NCBI RefSeq assembly: GCF_032854445.1
Contig: NC_088301.1
Location: 13,760,281 to 13,824,280, forward strand
DNA from: Liolophura sinensis
Lineage: Eukaryota; Mollusca; Polyplacophora; Chitonida; Chitonidae
DNA length: 64,000 bases
Reading direction: 5' to 3'
The notes beneath the pieces were generated by a model. The model ran no database searches, was not told where the DNA came from, and worked only from the letters and a program-made list of their open reading frames with translations. Positions 33,601 to 42,780 of the stretch are shown in pieces; within the stretch, counting starts at the first letter, position 1; each line of letters starts with the position of its first letter. The position numbers were made by a program, and so were the translations under genes.

Positions 33601-36600
33601 TACTTGGTATACAGTTACACACACCCACAGTGTGATACTTGGTATCTGGTCATACATACACACAGTGTGATTCTTAGTATCTGCTTACACATACAAACAG
33701 CATGATAACTGCTATAACTGGTATCTGGTCCCACATACCCACAGTGTGATAACTGGTATTGGGTCACACATACCCACAGTATGATAATTGGCATCTGATC
33801 ACACATACCCACAGTGTGACAATTGGTATCCAAATACACATTATCATATCCACTGAGTGATAATTGGTATCTGGTCACACATAATCATACCCACAGTGTG
33901 ATAACTGGTATCTGGTCACATATAATCATACCCACAGTGTGATAACTGGTATCCGGTCACACACATCCACAGTGTGATAATTGGTATCTGATAACACATA
34001 ATTATTCCCACAGTGTGGTAGCCGGTCACACATGCCCACAGTGTGATAACTGGTATCCAATCACACATAATCACACCCACAGTGTGATAGTTGGTATCTG
34101 GTCACACATATCCACAGTATGATAACTGGAATCTGATGACACATAATCATACCCACAGTGTTATAATTAATATGTGGTCACACATGTTTACACTCTCATG
34201 ACAGTATAACATTTCCACAATGCTTATAACTAAGCCTTACCTGGCATCTCTTAAGGCCCAGTAGTCCGTGGTGGAGCATAGTTCTTCATCCCCAGACAGG
34301 TTCTGTAGGGCACATGCTGTAAGGTTCACCTGACACACCTCCAGGAAATTAGGTCGTAATATACCAGTCATAAACTTTGTCACATCCACGAATATCAACA
34401 GAGTGAAAGCCCCAAACAGAAAAACTCCTGAAGAAAAGAAGAAATAAATGATTTTGTATCCACAAATATCACTATTAATTTCTTTGTGAAAACTCAAATA
34501 AGAAATGTGGCAAAATATCTTTTTAGTCTTGCAGGTGTCTTTTTAGTCTGGCAGGTGGATAAAACTGGGTACATCCTAAGGAAGAGTAAAGGAACTGGGC
34601 AATGATGTGATCTCTAACTAAGAGTTACCCTAATTCCGAAAAATTTCACATGAGAAAGAGCATCATTCACTGTAATTTATGCACACTTAATTTCAATTTG
34701 ATTCTGGAGAAAAAATGACATTTGTTGCATTGGCCAAATGCAAAACTTCATAAAAAGTATAACTTTCTCAGTCAACAGAGAATATTGCCTTCGAAGTATG
34801 CTTGAATAAACATCTTGCCTCTTCATAATGACAGATTGTAAAGTAATGTAATGCTCATGTTTTAATGCTAGAAAGAGAGTTGTAATCTAAACACTGGTGA
34901 ATGTTATTGTTACTATGGTTAAAAGATTGGCCCAACCCCTTTTCACATACTATTTCTATAAATGAATCATGTCTTCCTACTGGAACAATCCTTGTGAAAA
35001 CCTCTTTCAGACTTTCAGTTAAGACCCTTGAGTTTCAAACTCTCTGGAAATGAGTATCTTGCTGAAAACTTCTCATTTACACAGTATAAAAGTATTCCAC
35101 ACTAAAACAGTGTGTTATACAATGTGGAAAAATAGCTTGACACCTACACATGTATTCCGCATCAACCAAGGAGTTTTGCAGGTGTGGAAAGAAGTGGGGC
35201 TCAATTTACACAGCACCTCTCTGTGAGAAACAGGCCAATCCCGACCACCACTACACTGACGAGTAAAAACTTCTCAGAAGGTGTGTGGCCGCACCACCAA
35301 CAAACCAGACCTTAGTTTAGTTGTTAAATTCCCCACCTTTGTGTGGGCCTGTTTTTAATGCCCGTTATGTTTACCCTCAGCTCAGGGTTTGAATAGGGTG
35401 GGTACCGCCGGCAAAGTCGGCATGCAGGAAGTTAAGCCATATGACCTTTGGCCTTACCGATGAAGCGAACCAGTCTCCGTATGACTTGAGGAATCTGGCA
35501 TTGTTTGCACAAAGCCCGCACCACTTTCTGCGGATCACTGCTGAAGGCCCAGACTCCTATCTCCCCGATTGAGATCTAAATTAATTCAACAACAAGCAAA
35601 TCCTCAATTGATTCCCTCCATATGTGCTAAATCAAACAGCCATCTTTGATCATATAAACAGGCAAGCCTTTAGATAACACACCTCTCTTAATATAAAATA
35701 ACAATTGATGGCACTGAAATTACTTTATCATCCTTAAAACAATGTCACTGAAATTGCTTGTGCCACCCCTAGGGAAATGGCCATGGACAAATTCCTCATC
35801 TGGTATGTTTGATATCAAACAATATACGACAAAAAAACCACACAAACACACAAAAAATAAAAAAACACACCGCTCACAACACATTTTTACATGATTATAG
35901 ATTACCATTTGCTATATGTACCATGCTGTCCTCAACATACATGCTTAATATACAATGATGTCATGAATGAAGTCAACAAATTCCTTTTCAATTTAGCCCC
36001 ATCCAGGCTATCTACCATTGTTTACCTTTTATTGACTCAACAGCAAAGCTGAATGCTGCTGAGGTAGGCTGAGTGTTCCATCCACACTACAAATCAGACA
36101 GGTCAACATTGTTCAACATTGATGGTCATGTGTTGAACTGTGTTGACCTGTGTTTTTTTAAACCAAACTTTTGATAAATTGGAGGGAAATTTCTGTCTTT
36201 CTCTCCAATGCATGAAACATAATGACAAGCAGCCGGAAGAATTGTGTCGTGGGTTTATTGGCTGTGTTTATTATCATGGCCGTACTCCTGTATCAACGGA
36301 AGAATCGTGTCGGGGTTTATTGACTGTGTTTATTATCATGGCTGTACTCCTGTATCAACGGAAGAATCGTGTCGTGGGTTTATTGGCTGTGTTTATTATC
36401 ATGGCTGTACTCCTGTATCAACGGAAGAATCGTGTCGTGGGTTTATTGGCTGTGTTCATTATCATTATTGCCATACTCCTGTATCAACGAAACTGACCCA
36501 TCGTGAGACCAGTTTCTCCCTTTGACTTTTGGCGCCGACATTTTGCCCAAGTCACGTGCCTCAAGACGGTTATTTCTACATGCCCGCTGATTGGCTACAT

Positions 36601-39600
36601 TCATTCAACTTGATTCAACTCGCTGACAAAAAATACACATACACATTTCCGATTCAACGAAGTTGGATGGTGTTGAGTGTTGTTGAACAGAGTTGAAGAA
36701 CCTGTCCAGATTACTCAACACGGCTAAACTTGTTGACTCAACCTCAAGTTGATTCTTGTTGAGTCAACAAAAGCTAAGTGATGTTGGGTAATCTGGATTG
36801 GGGCTTTACAGATTATTTCAAACAAACCAGATTAAGAATTTTCCTACGGATAGTAGAGAAATTTCATTGACACTGTCCCAAGGATGGTAGAGAACAAAAT
36901 ACTCATCTATGTTTGTTTTGTTTTTTTCATCTATATAATGGTAGCTAGCAATTCTTTGCAATTTAAAGGAAAACAACACAAGAATATTACATTTAGAGGA
37001 AGTATTAAAACTGTCTCACCACAAATGGAGGGACACAGATACTGAGGGCATAGATAGCCTCAATTGGTACATGGGCCCTGAAGGCAAACTCTGAGAGGAA
37101 ATCGCTACTGGAGCTCTGAGAGATCTGTGGGTCAACACAGGAGAAATTCTGCTTCCTCATCGGGAAAATGTCTGTCCATCTGCAGGAGAAATCCACAGAA
37201 ATGGTGAATGTGTAAATTTAACTTATGTACACTGGATGGAATTAAACCATTTTCTGAATACAGCATACATTGAACATATCCACTTTTTTATTTCCCTGTT
37301 GTTTGGTACCTTACTCAAGAAGTTTTCTCTTAATATACAGTGGAGGTGCATTAAAAAGTAGAGAAAACTGGAGTGCCCTGGGAAAACCCCTGACCATTGG
37401 CAAATTACTGACAAACTTTCCTAGATGTGACGTATAGATATGTGCACCATTTTGGTGGAGGAAAAGTTGTCCTGCACAAAAGGCCAAAAAAGTAATGGTT
37501 ATCATTTATTGTCACCAAGCCCACAAACAGTGAGACCATAATTGTACCAAATAAAACTCTTCTCTTAAAATATGACACAATTTCATCGTTCAGACTCAAT
37601 AATAAAAGAGTGTCATGATAACAGTCACATTTATATCATCCTTAAATGAATAAAATAAGGATTTTAATGAAGGAAAATGCCCTTAAAATTTGCTCACATT
37701 TTCATGCTGAATAATCATGCGCATGGACACACAGACAAACAGACACAAATGCACAAGTCCACATCATATAGGACGAGTGGATGCACATGTCACAGACACT
37801 GCCTGGACACGGCAATATGACAATAAATGTGCCAGTACAGGAAATCAATAAACACCCTGTTTTTCTCTTAGAGCCTCTTCTGTTTAAATCTTAGCCTTTA
37901 TAACATCCTTTCAGGCCTATAAAGTGCCAAGAAAAACTCCATATTTGGCAGCCATGTGATGAATGTATGTTTATGTTTGGCCCAGAGACAAATAGCCAAA
38001 TCGGCTTTCTGAGCCTGGGTTGTTGGGAGAGGTTTAAGATGTGAGGAAACGAGCTCCCCCTACCCTCCACCCTCCAAAACATGGGCCATTATCACCAAAA
38101 CCCTCCCTCACATTGGGGCTGAGACTTTTTAATTCTTCACTGGGCCAGGTAAGTGCCAAAAAACCGCCAGGTAAAAGCAAATAAAAGAGTTCCACGTAAC
38201 AGGAAATTTCCTCGAAAAATCACATCCTCAGGTGACGAAAAGGCCAGATGCTGCCATGTACTTATAACATGTTGAGCATTAGGAGATTGAGCGTTAGGAG
38301 AAACCTGGCATACACACAGTCCACAAGTTAGAGGGGTTAGAAAATGACATCTACAAAACAAACAAAAAAAAAAGATGTTTCCAGCCAGCTTACAGGTTGT
38401 CAAAAAAAACCACAAAACTAAATCATACAGAACTCAAGATTTAATTCTGACACTGAACAAGAGAAACTAAAATCAGAGACATACAGAACTCAAGATTTAA
38501 TTCTGACACTGAACAAGAGAAACTAAATCAGAGACATACAGAACTCAAGATTTAATTCTGACACTGAACAAGAGAAACTAAATTAGAGGCATACACATCA
38601 ACAGAAACACATACATGTACATTGTACATTCCCATCCCCGCACGTAAAACAAGGAAATACTAGACCGCTACTGGATAAACCAGACTGCCACAGGATAAAC
38701 CAGACCGCCACTGGATAAACCAGACTGCTACTGGATAAACCAGACCGCCACTGGATAAACCAGACTGCTACTGGAAAGCCAGATTACTACTGGATAAACC
38801 ACACCGCCACTGGGTAAACCAGATTACTACTAGATAAACCACACCACCACTGGGTAAACCAGACTGCTACTGGATAAACTAGACCGCGACTGAAAAAGCC
38901 AGACGGCTACTGGCTAAGCCACACTGCTTGTGGAAAAAAACAGACCACCCCTGGAAAAGCCAGGCCACTACTTGGAAAAGCCAGCCCACTACTGGAAAAG
39001 CCAGACCACTACTGGAAAAGCCAGATTGCTACTAGGAAAGCCAGACCGCCACTGGATAAACCAGACTGCTACTGGAAAGCCAGATTACTACTGGATAAAC
39101 CAGACCGCCACTGGATAAACCAGACCACCACAGGATAAACCAGACCGCCACAGTGTAAACCAGACTGCCACTGGCTAAGCCAGACCGCTAATGGAAAAAA
39201 ACAGACCACTAATGGAAAAGCCAGGCCACTACTTGGAAAAGCCAGCCCACTAATGGAAAAGCCAGACCACTACTGGGAAAGCCAGACCACTACTCGGAAA
39301 GCCAGACCACTACTGGCTAAGCCAGACCGCTAGTGGAAAAAAACAGACCACTACTGGAAAAGCCAGACCACTACTTGGAAAAGCCAGCCCACTACTGGAA
39401 AAGCCAGACCACTACTGGAAAAGCCAGACCGCTACTGGCTAAGCCAGACCGCTTGTGGAAAAAAACAGACCACCCCTGGAAAAGCCAGGACACTATTTGG
39501 AAAAGCCAGCCCACTACTGGAAAACCCAGACCACTACTGGGAAAGCCAGACCACCACTGGATAAACCAGACTGCCACTGGATAAACCAGACCGCCACTGA

Positions 39601-41412
39601 ATAAGCCAGACCACCACTGGATAAACCAGACCACCACAGGATAAACCAGACTGCTACTGCATAAACCAGACCACCACAGGATAAACCAGACCACCAAAGG
39701 ATAAACCAGACCACCACAGGATAAACCAGACTGCCACTGGATAAACCAGACTGCTACTGGCTAAGCCAGACCACTAGTGGAAAAAAACAGACCACTACTG
39801 GAAAAGCCAGGCCACTACTTGGAAAAGCCAGCCCACTACTGGAAAAGCCAGACCACTACTGGGAAAGCCAGACCACTACTGGGAAAGCCAGACAACAACT
39901 GGGGAAAAAACAGACCACTACTTGGAAAAGCCAGACCACTGTTGGAAAAGCCAGACCATTACTGGAAAAGCCAGATCACTACTTGGAAAAACCAGCCCAC
40001 TACTGGAAAAGCCAGACCACTGTTGGAAAAGCCAGACCACAATTTGGAAAAGCCAGCCCAATACTGGAAAACCAGACCACTACTGGAAAAGTCAGACCAC
40101 TACTGGAAAAAAACAGACCACTACAGGAAATGACAGACCACTACTTGGAAAAGCCAGACCACCAATGGAAAAAACAGACCACTACTGGAGAAAAGCTAGC
40201 CCAACACCAAAATTGAGACCAACACTGACATTTTCCCCACATCAATACACTATCTCACCTACCTCTACCACCACAGGCTAAAAACATTATTTAGGGCCTT
40301 TAGCATTATATTAGAAAATAAATGACGACTTCTTATGTTCATAGAATGTACTTTTCCAACAGTTCCACGGATAACCAAAAATTGCCAAAAATTACTAACT
40401 ATATGGAAACACGTAGACAAAAAGGCAATCTGCAGCTTTCAATTAAGTTTTTGAGCCATTTTTTTGCTCAAGTTACATACTGAGCACACAAAAAAAAAAC
40501 ATGAGCTGTACATCTACATGAGTGCAAATAAATTCATGTTTTGCTTCTAACATCAGGACATCCACATCACTGAATACATTTGTAGGAAGGCCAAGGCAAT
40601 GCAGTACGCATGATTCAGATAAAATATTACAGGCTACAAAGATACATACTAGAACATGCTGGAATCTGCATGTTTCAGAACAGACCAATTACATCACATC
40701 AGCAAGGGTTATGATGTGGGTACAGGTAATGTTTAAATGTAAACACGGCCTGGTGAGATGGGACCAGGAATGACAGGAAGTGAAAGCAGGTAAGACAGCT
40801 AAGGCTAACAGGTGCACATCATGTCTTAATCCCGGTCTACCTGATAGATCCAATATTTGTTGTCTAGAGCAGGGGTGAGCACTAGGGTTTTGAGCACAAC
40901 AAAAGATAAATGAAAGTTAGGTTCTCAATGGATGTTGTGGGGGTGGGGGTGGGTCTGTGGTTAAGGTAGTGCTGCAGCACAATGACTCACCAATGTGGTT
41001 GATGTGAGTTCAAGTCAAGCTAACCCTGGCTTCTTCTACAGTCATATGTTTGAAGGTCTTTCCGCAACCTTCAATGGTCGTGGCATTCAACTTCCAAAGC
41101 ACTTTTTTTCAGTGGAATTTATGCATGCAATTATAATGAAAATGATGCCATTTTTTGTGTCACTAAAGACTGTAAAAAAACTATGCACATTATTTCTTTA
41201 CAACGCACAGTCCTCTCAGAATGCTCCAGAATACTGGTTGCAGGGGTGGTTGAAAAGGCCAAGGAATTAGGGTAAAAGCACAGAGGCCTGATTTTTTTAT
41301 TGAGTCAGTCGGGTGACAAAAACTATTTTAATTTACGCCTTACCTGATATAATATTCAAGCACGATGACAGCCGACAAGATGAGCAGTTCCAGGGTAAAG
41401 GTGACTGCAATG
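27632..41412 (-). CDS. PLPPR: Phospholipid phosphatase-related protein (PLPPR/LPP superfamily), haplotig A; 5' end cut by gap
   Basis: Six-pass membrane protein of the lipid phosphate phosphatase superfamily. Coding exons on the minus strand, high to low: 41344-41412 (partial exon 1, cut by Ns), 37020-37179, 35458-35575, 34241-34427, 29536-29593, 28783-28959, 28006-28104, 27632-27823 (TGA). All borders are GT-AG and the frame is open throughout. Joined to the 5' part seen in copy 2, the protein is 400 aa. Motifs in full-length numbering: C1 K181-x6-R188-P189 is intact (KFMTGILRP); C2 is SFPSMH (Gly to Met at 232, His233 kept); C3 is SRIAQNRSHWTD, with Ser285 where active LPPs have the nucleophilic His, and Asp289 kept. 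Exon 2 encodes an extracellular NFS glycosylation site. The ~95-residue tail after the last helix (exons 7-8) is Ser/Arg-rich and cytosolic. PLPPR is favoured because the nucleophile is lost; a diverged LPP is the alternative. Confidence 0.9.
28125..28396 (-). mobile_element. SINE family B in the last-but-one intron of copy 1
   Basis: TTTATTTGATTGGTGTTGTA at the left end, GGACTTGAATTCACAGCGAC in the B-box region, and CACGCTAACCACCTCGGCC at the tRNA-like head, which reads on the minus strand as GGCCGAGGTGGTTAGCGTG. Duplicate at 43276-43552. Confidence 0.78.
28437..28553. repeat. 24-bp minisatellite, short allele (about 5 copies)
   Basis: Unit AACATGAACAGATCAACAAA plus CAGT. The equivalent array in copy 2 spans 43592-44190, and about 860 bp of array plus flank is missing here. 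Confidence 0.85.
29793..30512 (+). repeat. 42-bp minisatellite, orientation 1
   Basis: About 17 copies of ACCAATTATCACACTGTGGG followed by TATGTCACATATGTGACCAGGT. It is in the intron between exons 5 and 4 of the PLPPR-like gene. Its reverse complement (CACAGTGTGATAATTGGT) is the core of the array at 33180-34185, so the two form a long inverted repeat. The unit is a multiple of three, which explains the open frames on both strands. Confidence 0.93.
30942..31124. mobile_element. MITE family 3 with ~35-bp terminal inverted repeats
   Basis: Left arm CCAGTTGTTCAGAAGTGTAT and right arm ATACACTTTTGAACAACTGA are reverse complements with few mismatches, extending inward through TGAAGCCCAG / CTGGCTTAAC. 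~183 bp, no ORF. Duplicate at 47157-47338; an interior fragment is at 1889-1918. Confidence 0.75.
31250..31503. repeat. 29-bp minisatellite, about 9 copies
   Basis: Unit GATGATTGATGTGTATTTGA plus CTTCATTGG. The duplicate array at 47464-47690 has one or two fewer copies. Confidence 0.9.
31764..32118 (-). mobile_element. SINE family A, full length (tRNA-derived)
   Basis: The right end, read on the minus strand, resembles a tRNA start (AACACAGTTGGTAGAGCACC, then GGCGGTAGATCC). The body contains CCTCCTTGTTGCAGGACGGA and TTCACTGAGATGACTTACCG; the tail is TTGAGGTTTAACGTCG followed by TGAGTGAG. Other copies: 47951-48301 (duplicate), 62105-62408 (independent), 4475-4550 (fragment). Confidence 0.8.
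32361..34185 (-). repeat. 35-bp minisatellite in two subfamilies, orientation 2
   Basis: Unit CACACATACCCACAGTGTG followed by CCTACTGCTATCTGGT in the left part (to ~33180) and by ATAACTGGTATCTGGT in the right part; about 50 copies. Some right-hand units are lengthened by an ATAATCAT insertion. The right subfamily is the reverse complement of the 42-bp array at 29793-30512. The array ends ~55 bp before exon 4 of the PLPPR-like gene. Confidence 0.94.
34626..34848. mobile_element. MITE family 1 copy (copy 1 of duplication)
   Basis: TACCCTAATTCCGAAAAATTTC at the left; interior TTTATGCACACTTAATTTCA and GAATATTGCCTTCGAAGTAT; the right terminal repeat is degraded. Equivalent element at 51107-51329. 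Confidence 0.6.
36238..36498. repeat. 63-bp minisatellite, 4 copies (long allele)
   Basis: Unit GGAAGAATCGTGTCGTGGGT plus 43 bases ending CTCCTGTATCAAC. The other haplotig (52725-52852) has 2 copies. A multiple of three, so it gives a hydrophobic open frame that is not a gene. It lies in the intron between exons 3 and 2 of the PLPPR-like gene. Confidence 0.9.
37295..37432 (-). mobile_element. Old, diverged SINE family B copy
   Basis: GTTGTTTGGTACCTTACTCAAGAAG, then ACTGGAGTGCCCTGGGAAAA and TTGGCAAATTACTGACAAAC correspond position by position to the younger copies. Equivalent copy at 53655-53798. Confidence 0.55.
38425..38600. repeat. 55-bp minisatellite, 3 copies (short allele)
   Basis: Unit CATACAGAACTCAAGATTTA followed by ATTCTGACACTGAACAAGAG. 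The other haplotig has 8 copies at 54786-55225. Confidence 0.92.
38660..40205. repeat. 20/21-bp minisatellite, about 75 copies
   Basis: Interleaved units CCACTGGATAAACCAGACTG and CTACTGGAAAAGCCAGACCA, with blocks of ~20 units repeated (around 38930 and 39450). It lies in the first coding intron of the PLPPR-like gene. Equivalent array at 55294-56760. Confidence 0.93.
40948..41037 (+). mobile_element. Possible tRNA-like SINE fragment
   Basis: GTGGTTAAGGTAGTGCTGCA (A-box-like) and GATGTGAGTTCAAGTCAAGC (B-box-like), ~55 bases apart. It follows a G-rich stretch GGGGGTGGGGGTGGG. Equivalent at 57503-57587. Confidence 0.45.
41038..41274. mobile_element. MITE family 1b copy, inverted
   Basis: Right end GGTTGAAAAGGCCAAGGAATTAGGGTA; interior TTTTTTTCAGTGGAATTTAT and GTCACTAAAGACTGTAAAAA are the reverse complement of the copies at 20626 and 58307. 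Equivalent at 57588-57824. It is ~70 bases from coding exon 1. Confidence 0.6.
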
Positions 41413-41612
41413 NNNNNNNNNNNNNNNNNNNNNNNNNNNNNNNNNNNNNNNNNNNNNNNNNNNNNNNNNNNNNNNNNNNNNNNNNNNNNNNNNNNNNNNN
41501 NNNNNNNNNNNNNNNNNNNNNNNNNNNNNNNNNNNNNNNNNNNNNNNNNNNNNNNNNNNNNNNNNNNNNNNNNNNNNNNNNNNNNNNNNNNNNNNNNNNN
41601 NNNNNNNNNNNN
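41413..41612. other. Assembly gap of exactly 200 Ns
   Basis: A run of 200 undetermined bases. The round number suggests a placeholder of unknown true size. Sequence left of it matches up to 57960, and sequence right of it matches from 26412, so the two flanks overlap instead of adjoining. Confidence 0.99.
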
Positions 41613-41882
41613 AAATGTAAATATTAAAGTCTACTAATACATGTACAAAGATCTGGAAACAATTTGCTTTTCGTTGACATTCCTCTTTCTCAGTTTTCAT
41701 ATTTCACACTAGCATTGAATTTAACTCAAAAAATTGAAGAATCAGCTATATTCAGTTAGGAGGAAACTTTTCTGAAGATTTTTCTAAATTTTTAACCATA
41801 GACTTCACGCCTTCACAACTGACAGCCAAGAAGGCTCAACACATACAGTGTTTATACCCCGAATGCACCAATTCTTTCATTT

Positions 41883-42128
41883 CTTTATTTATCTAATCTG
41901 ATTCATTTATTTGTTTGATTGGTGTTTTACGCCGTATTCAAGAATATTCACTTTTAGCAATATAAGCATTATGATGGGAGGAAACCCGGGCACAGCCTGG
42001 TGAAAACAAACAACGATCTGTAGGTTGCTGGCAAATCTTCCCACGTACCACCGGAGAAGAAGCCTGCCAGAGCTGGACTTGATCTCACAGCAACTTAGCG
42101 TGCTAACTAACTGAGCCACGGATGCCCC
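41883..42128 (-). mobile_element. SINE family B (duplicate of 26697-26946)
   Basis: Same insertion site and near-identical sequence as in copy 1, showing that it predates the split of the two copies. Confidence 0.8.
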
Positions 42129-42224
42129 TTGTCTGATTTGATGTTGTGTGCCTTACTCAAGAATTTGTCACTTTTACGTGACAATTGGGGCATGATTATG
42201 AGTGAAGAAAACTGTTCGTGTAGC

Positions 42225-42372
42225 ACATTTTGCATGATTCTGATTGATTCATGCACCTTAAAGGTCTCACAAAAAAATACACAAGTGTTGGCATGAAAAG
42301 AGTCCTTTTATGCCTTTCATGTCTTTCTCCAAATGCATTGTTACATGCCAAATATTAGGTGAAATATACCAC
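42225..42372. mobile_element. MITE family 2 copy, with interior deletion
   Basis: Counterpart of 27045-27236; about 40 bases containing CACTTAAGAGTTTTCAGTG are absent here. Confidence 0.5.
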
Positions 42373-42780
42373 TTTTTTTTTTACACTAGTATTTAAAATA
42401 ATAAAAATTTGAGGAATATATGTGGAAGGAATTACATGAACACCATTATATGACAATTCAGCTTAATTAAAGGCCTGTGGCAGCATTCAGCCTAATTATG
42501 TTCTAATCTGGCCTAACCAGCAGCTACAGCCTGGTAAAACAAAATATACATATCTGGCGTCTTTTTTTTCTTCTTCTTCTCGGCATGTTTTTTAAACAAC
42601 AAAAAGAAAATCACACCCAGTTGTGTAATTACAAGACAGATTTTCTCAAACTCTGATGGTAATTCGTACCTGTATTTTCTGCAGGCATACATCTGTGAAG
42701 GTAACTTTGGTATGTCCATAATATCAATTTCTCCAGTCCATGCATTGTTCTGGCTGATCAGAGTTGTCTCCCTTGCTCCT

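Larger units (their letters stand above)
26412..41412. repeat. Copy 1 of a ~15-kb direct duplication (probable haplotig A)
   Basis: Collinear with 41613-57960 from end to end. It ends exactly at the 200-N gap, inside coding exon 1 of the PLPPR-like gene, at the base equivalent to 57960. The same exons, SINEs, MITEs and minisatellites occur in the same order; differences are scattered SNPs, small indels and repeat-number changes. Most likely one allele left unmerged by the assembler. Confidence 0.93.

Noticed and set aside
36140-36525. Frame with repeated LLAVFIIMAVLLYQRKNRVV, resembling a multi-pass peptide
   Set aside because: It is a 63-bp tandem repeat with 4 versus 2 copies in the two haplotypes, antisense to the host gene and intronic.
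38930-40281. Lys/Thr-rich plus-strand and Trp/Gly-rich minus-strand frames (also 55565-56835)
   Set aside because: By-products of the 20/21-bp minisatellite in the first coding intron of the PLPPR-like gene.
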